A DNA stretch of 51,896 nucleotides from Lachnospiraceae bacterium (GTDB lineage Bacteria > Bacillota > Clostridia > Lachnospirales > Lachnospiraceae), in assembly GCA_009780115.1 (NCBI GenBank), contig WRAQ01000021.1, positions 1 to 51,896 on the forward strand, in the 5' to 3' direction. Numbering within the stretch: the stretch's first letter is position 1; the number at the start of each line of letters is the position of its first letter. Below are positions 51,800 through 51,896 of the stretch, in pieces. The notes under the pieces were generated by a model. It did not search any database, had not been told where the DNA came from, and saw only the letters and a list, made by a program, of their open reading frames with translations. Position numbers and translations under genes: made by a program.

Positions 51800-51896
51800 A
51801 TGAAAAATCAAATCAAAAAACTATTAGTTTTATTACTTATGTTTTCTATGCTTCTAAAACCCAATCCCATTTTTGCCGAACCTGATACAAATGACC
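51800..51896 (+). CDS. Secreted protein, N-terminal fragment (cut by window edge)
   Basis: An open frame of 32 codons runs to the window end. It begins MKNQIKKLLVLLLMFSML and reads on to NPIFAEPDTND, a typical signal peptide with cleavage likely after IFA. AAAGGGG precedes the ATG. The mature part is outside the window, so no function can be given. Confidence 0.75.
   Translation, partial: MKNQIKKLLVLLLMFSMLLKPNPIFAEPDTND

Overview
The window reads as the chromosome of an anaerobic, probably spore-forming Clostridia-type Firmicute (Bacillota), most likely an uncultured lineage. Supporting signs are strong GGAGG ribosome sites, a T-box leader, a Firmicutes LexA operator (GAAC-N4-GTTC), a complete Rnf complex, a CotS-like spore coat kinase, LAL/MalT-type regulation and large hybrid histidine kinases. 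Genes are dense, on both strands. I see no tRNA or rRNA gene, CRISPR array, prophage or intact insertion sequence.

Layout. 1-4.4 kb: C-terminal part of an Lhr-like helicase, then a DUF4143 ATPase preceded by a 23-bp tandem repeat. 4.4-7.7 kb: a PC4-like ssDNA-binding protein, then gatC, a shortened gatA and gatB. 7.8-9.8 kb (minus): aspS with a T-box leader. 10-13.7 kb: a diacylglycerol-kinase-like gene and a membrane hybrid histidine kinase. 13.8-19.1 kb: asnS, a YwaF-type membrane protein, a GH43 glycosidase and a sugar-binding lipoprotein. 19.1-23.7 kb: an SOS-controlled Y-family polymerase with a small partner gene, a QueG-like Fe-S protein, a second DUF4143 ATPase and nadE. 23.8-31.4 kb: katG with a DUF454 gene, a hydrolase, a DUF3795 protein, proS and a CCA-adding enzyme fused to an acetyltransferase. 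31.5-34.6 kb: spore coat kinase, then apbE, a NusG_II protein and a Hpre_diP_synt_I membrane protein. 34.6-37.2 kb (minus): a LAL regulator. 37.3-46.6 kb: a signalling operon with a small protein, an HD-GYP response regulator, a FIST protein, two hybrid histidine kinases and a REC protein. 46.7-51.7 kb: rnfCDGEAB. The window ends inside a gene for a secreted protein.

How the parts connect. ApbE should attach FMN to the RnfD and RnfG subunits encoded 14 kb away, and both carry recognisable attachment sites. The three hybrid kinases are close paralogues sharing a C-terminal helical module beyond Hpt. Two of their loci share a 13-bp motif (TACCCCCCAYGGG) placed just upstream of the -35 box, one of them in the divergent promoter region of the LAL regulator.

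Most unusual points: a GatA whose three catalytic residues are all replaced, sitting in an otherwise normal gatCAB operon next to an aspS whose T-box seems to lack an Asp specifier; a CCA-adding enzyme with a GNAT tail; a proS leader with a strong terminator and a competing pairing; a REP-like hairpin family placed right after stop codons, one relative of which is translated as the N-terminus of a membrane protein; and a possible MITE between rnfA and rnfB.
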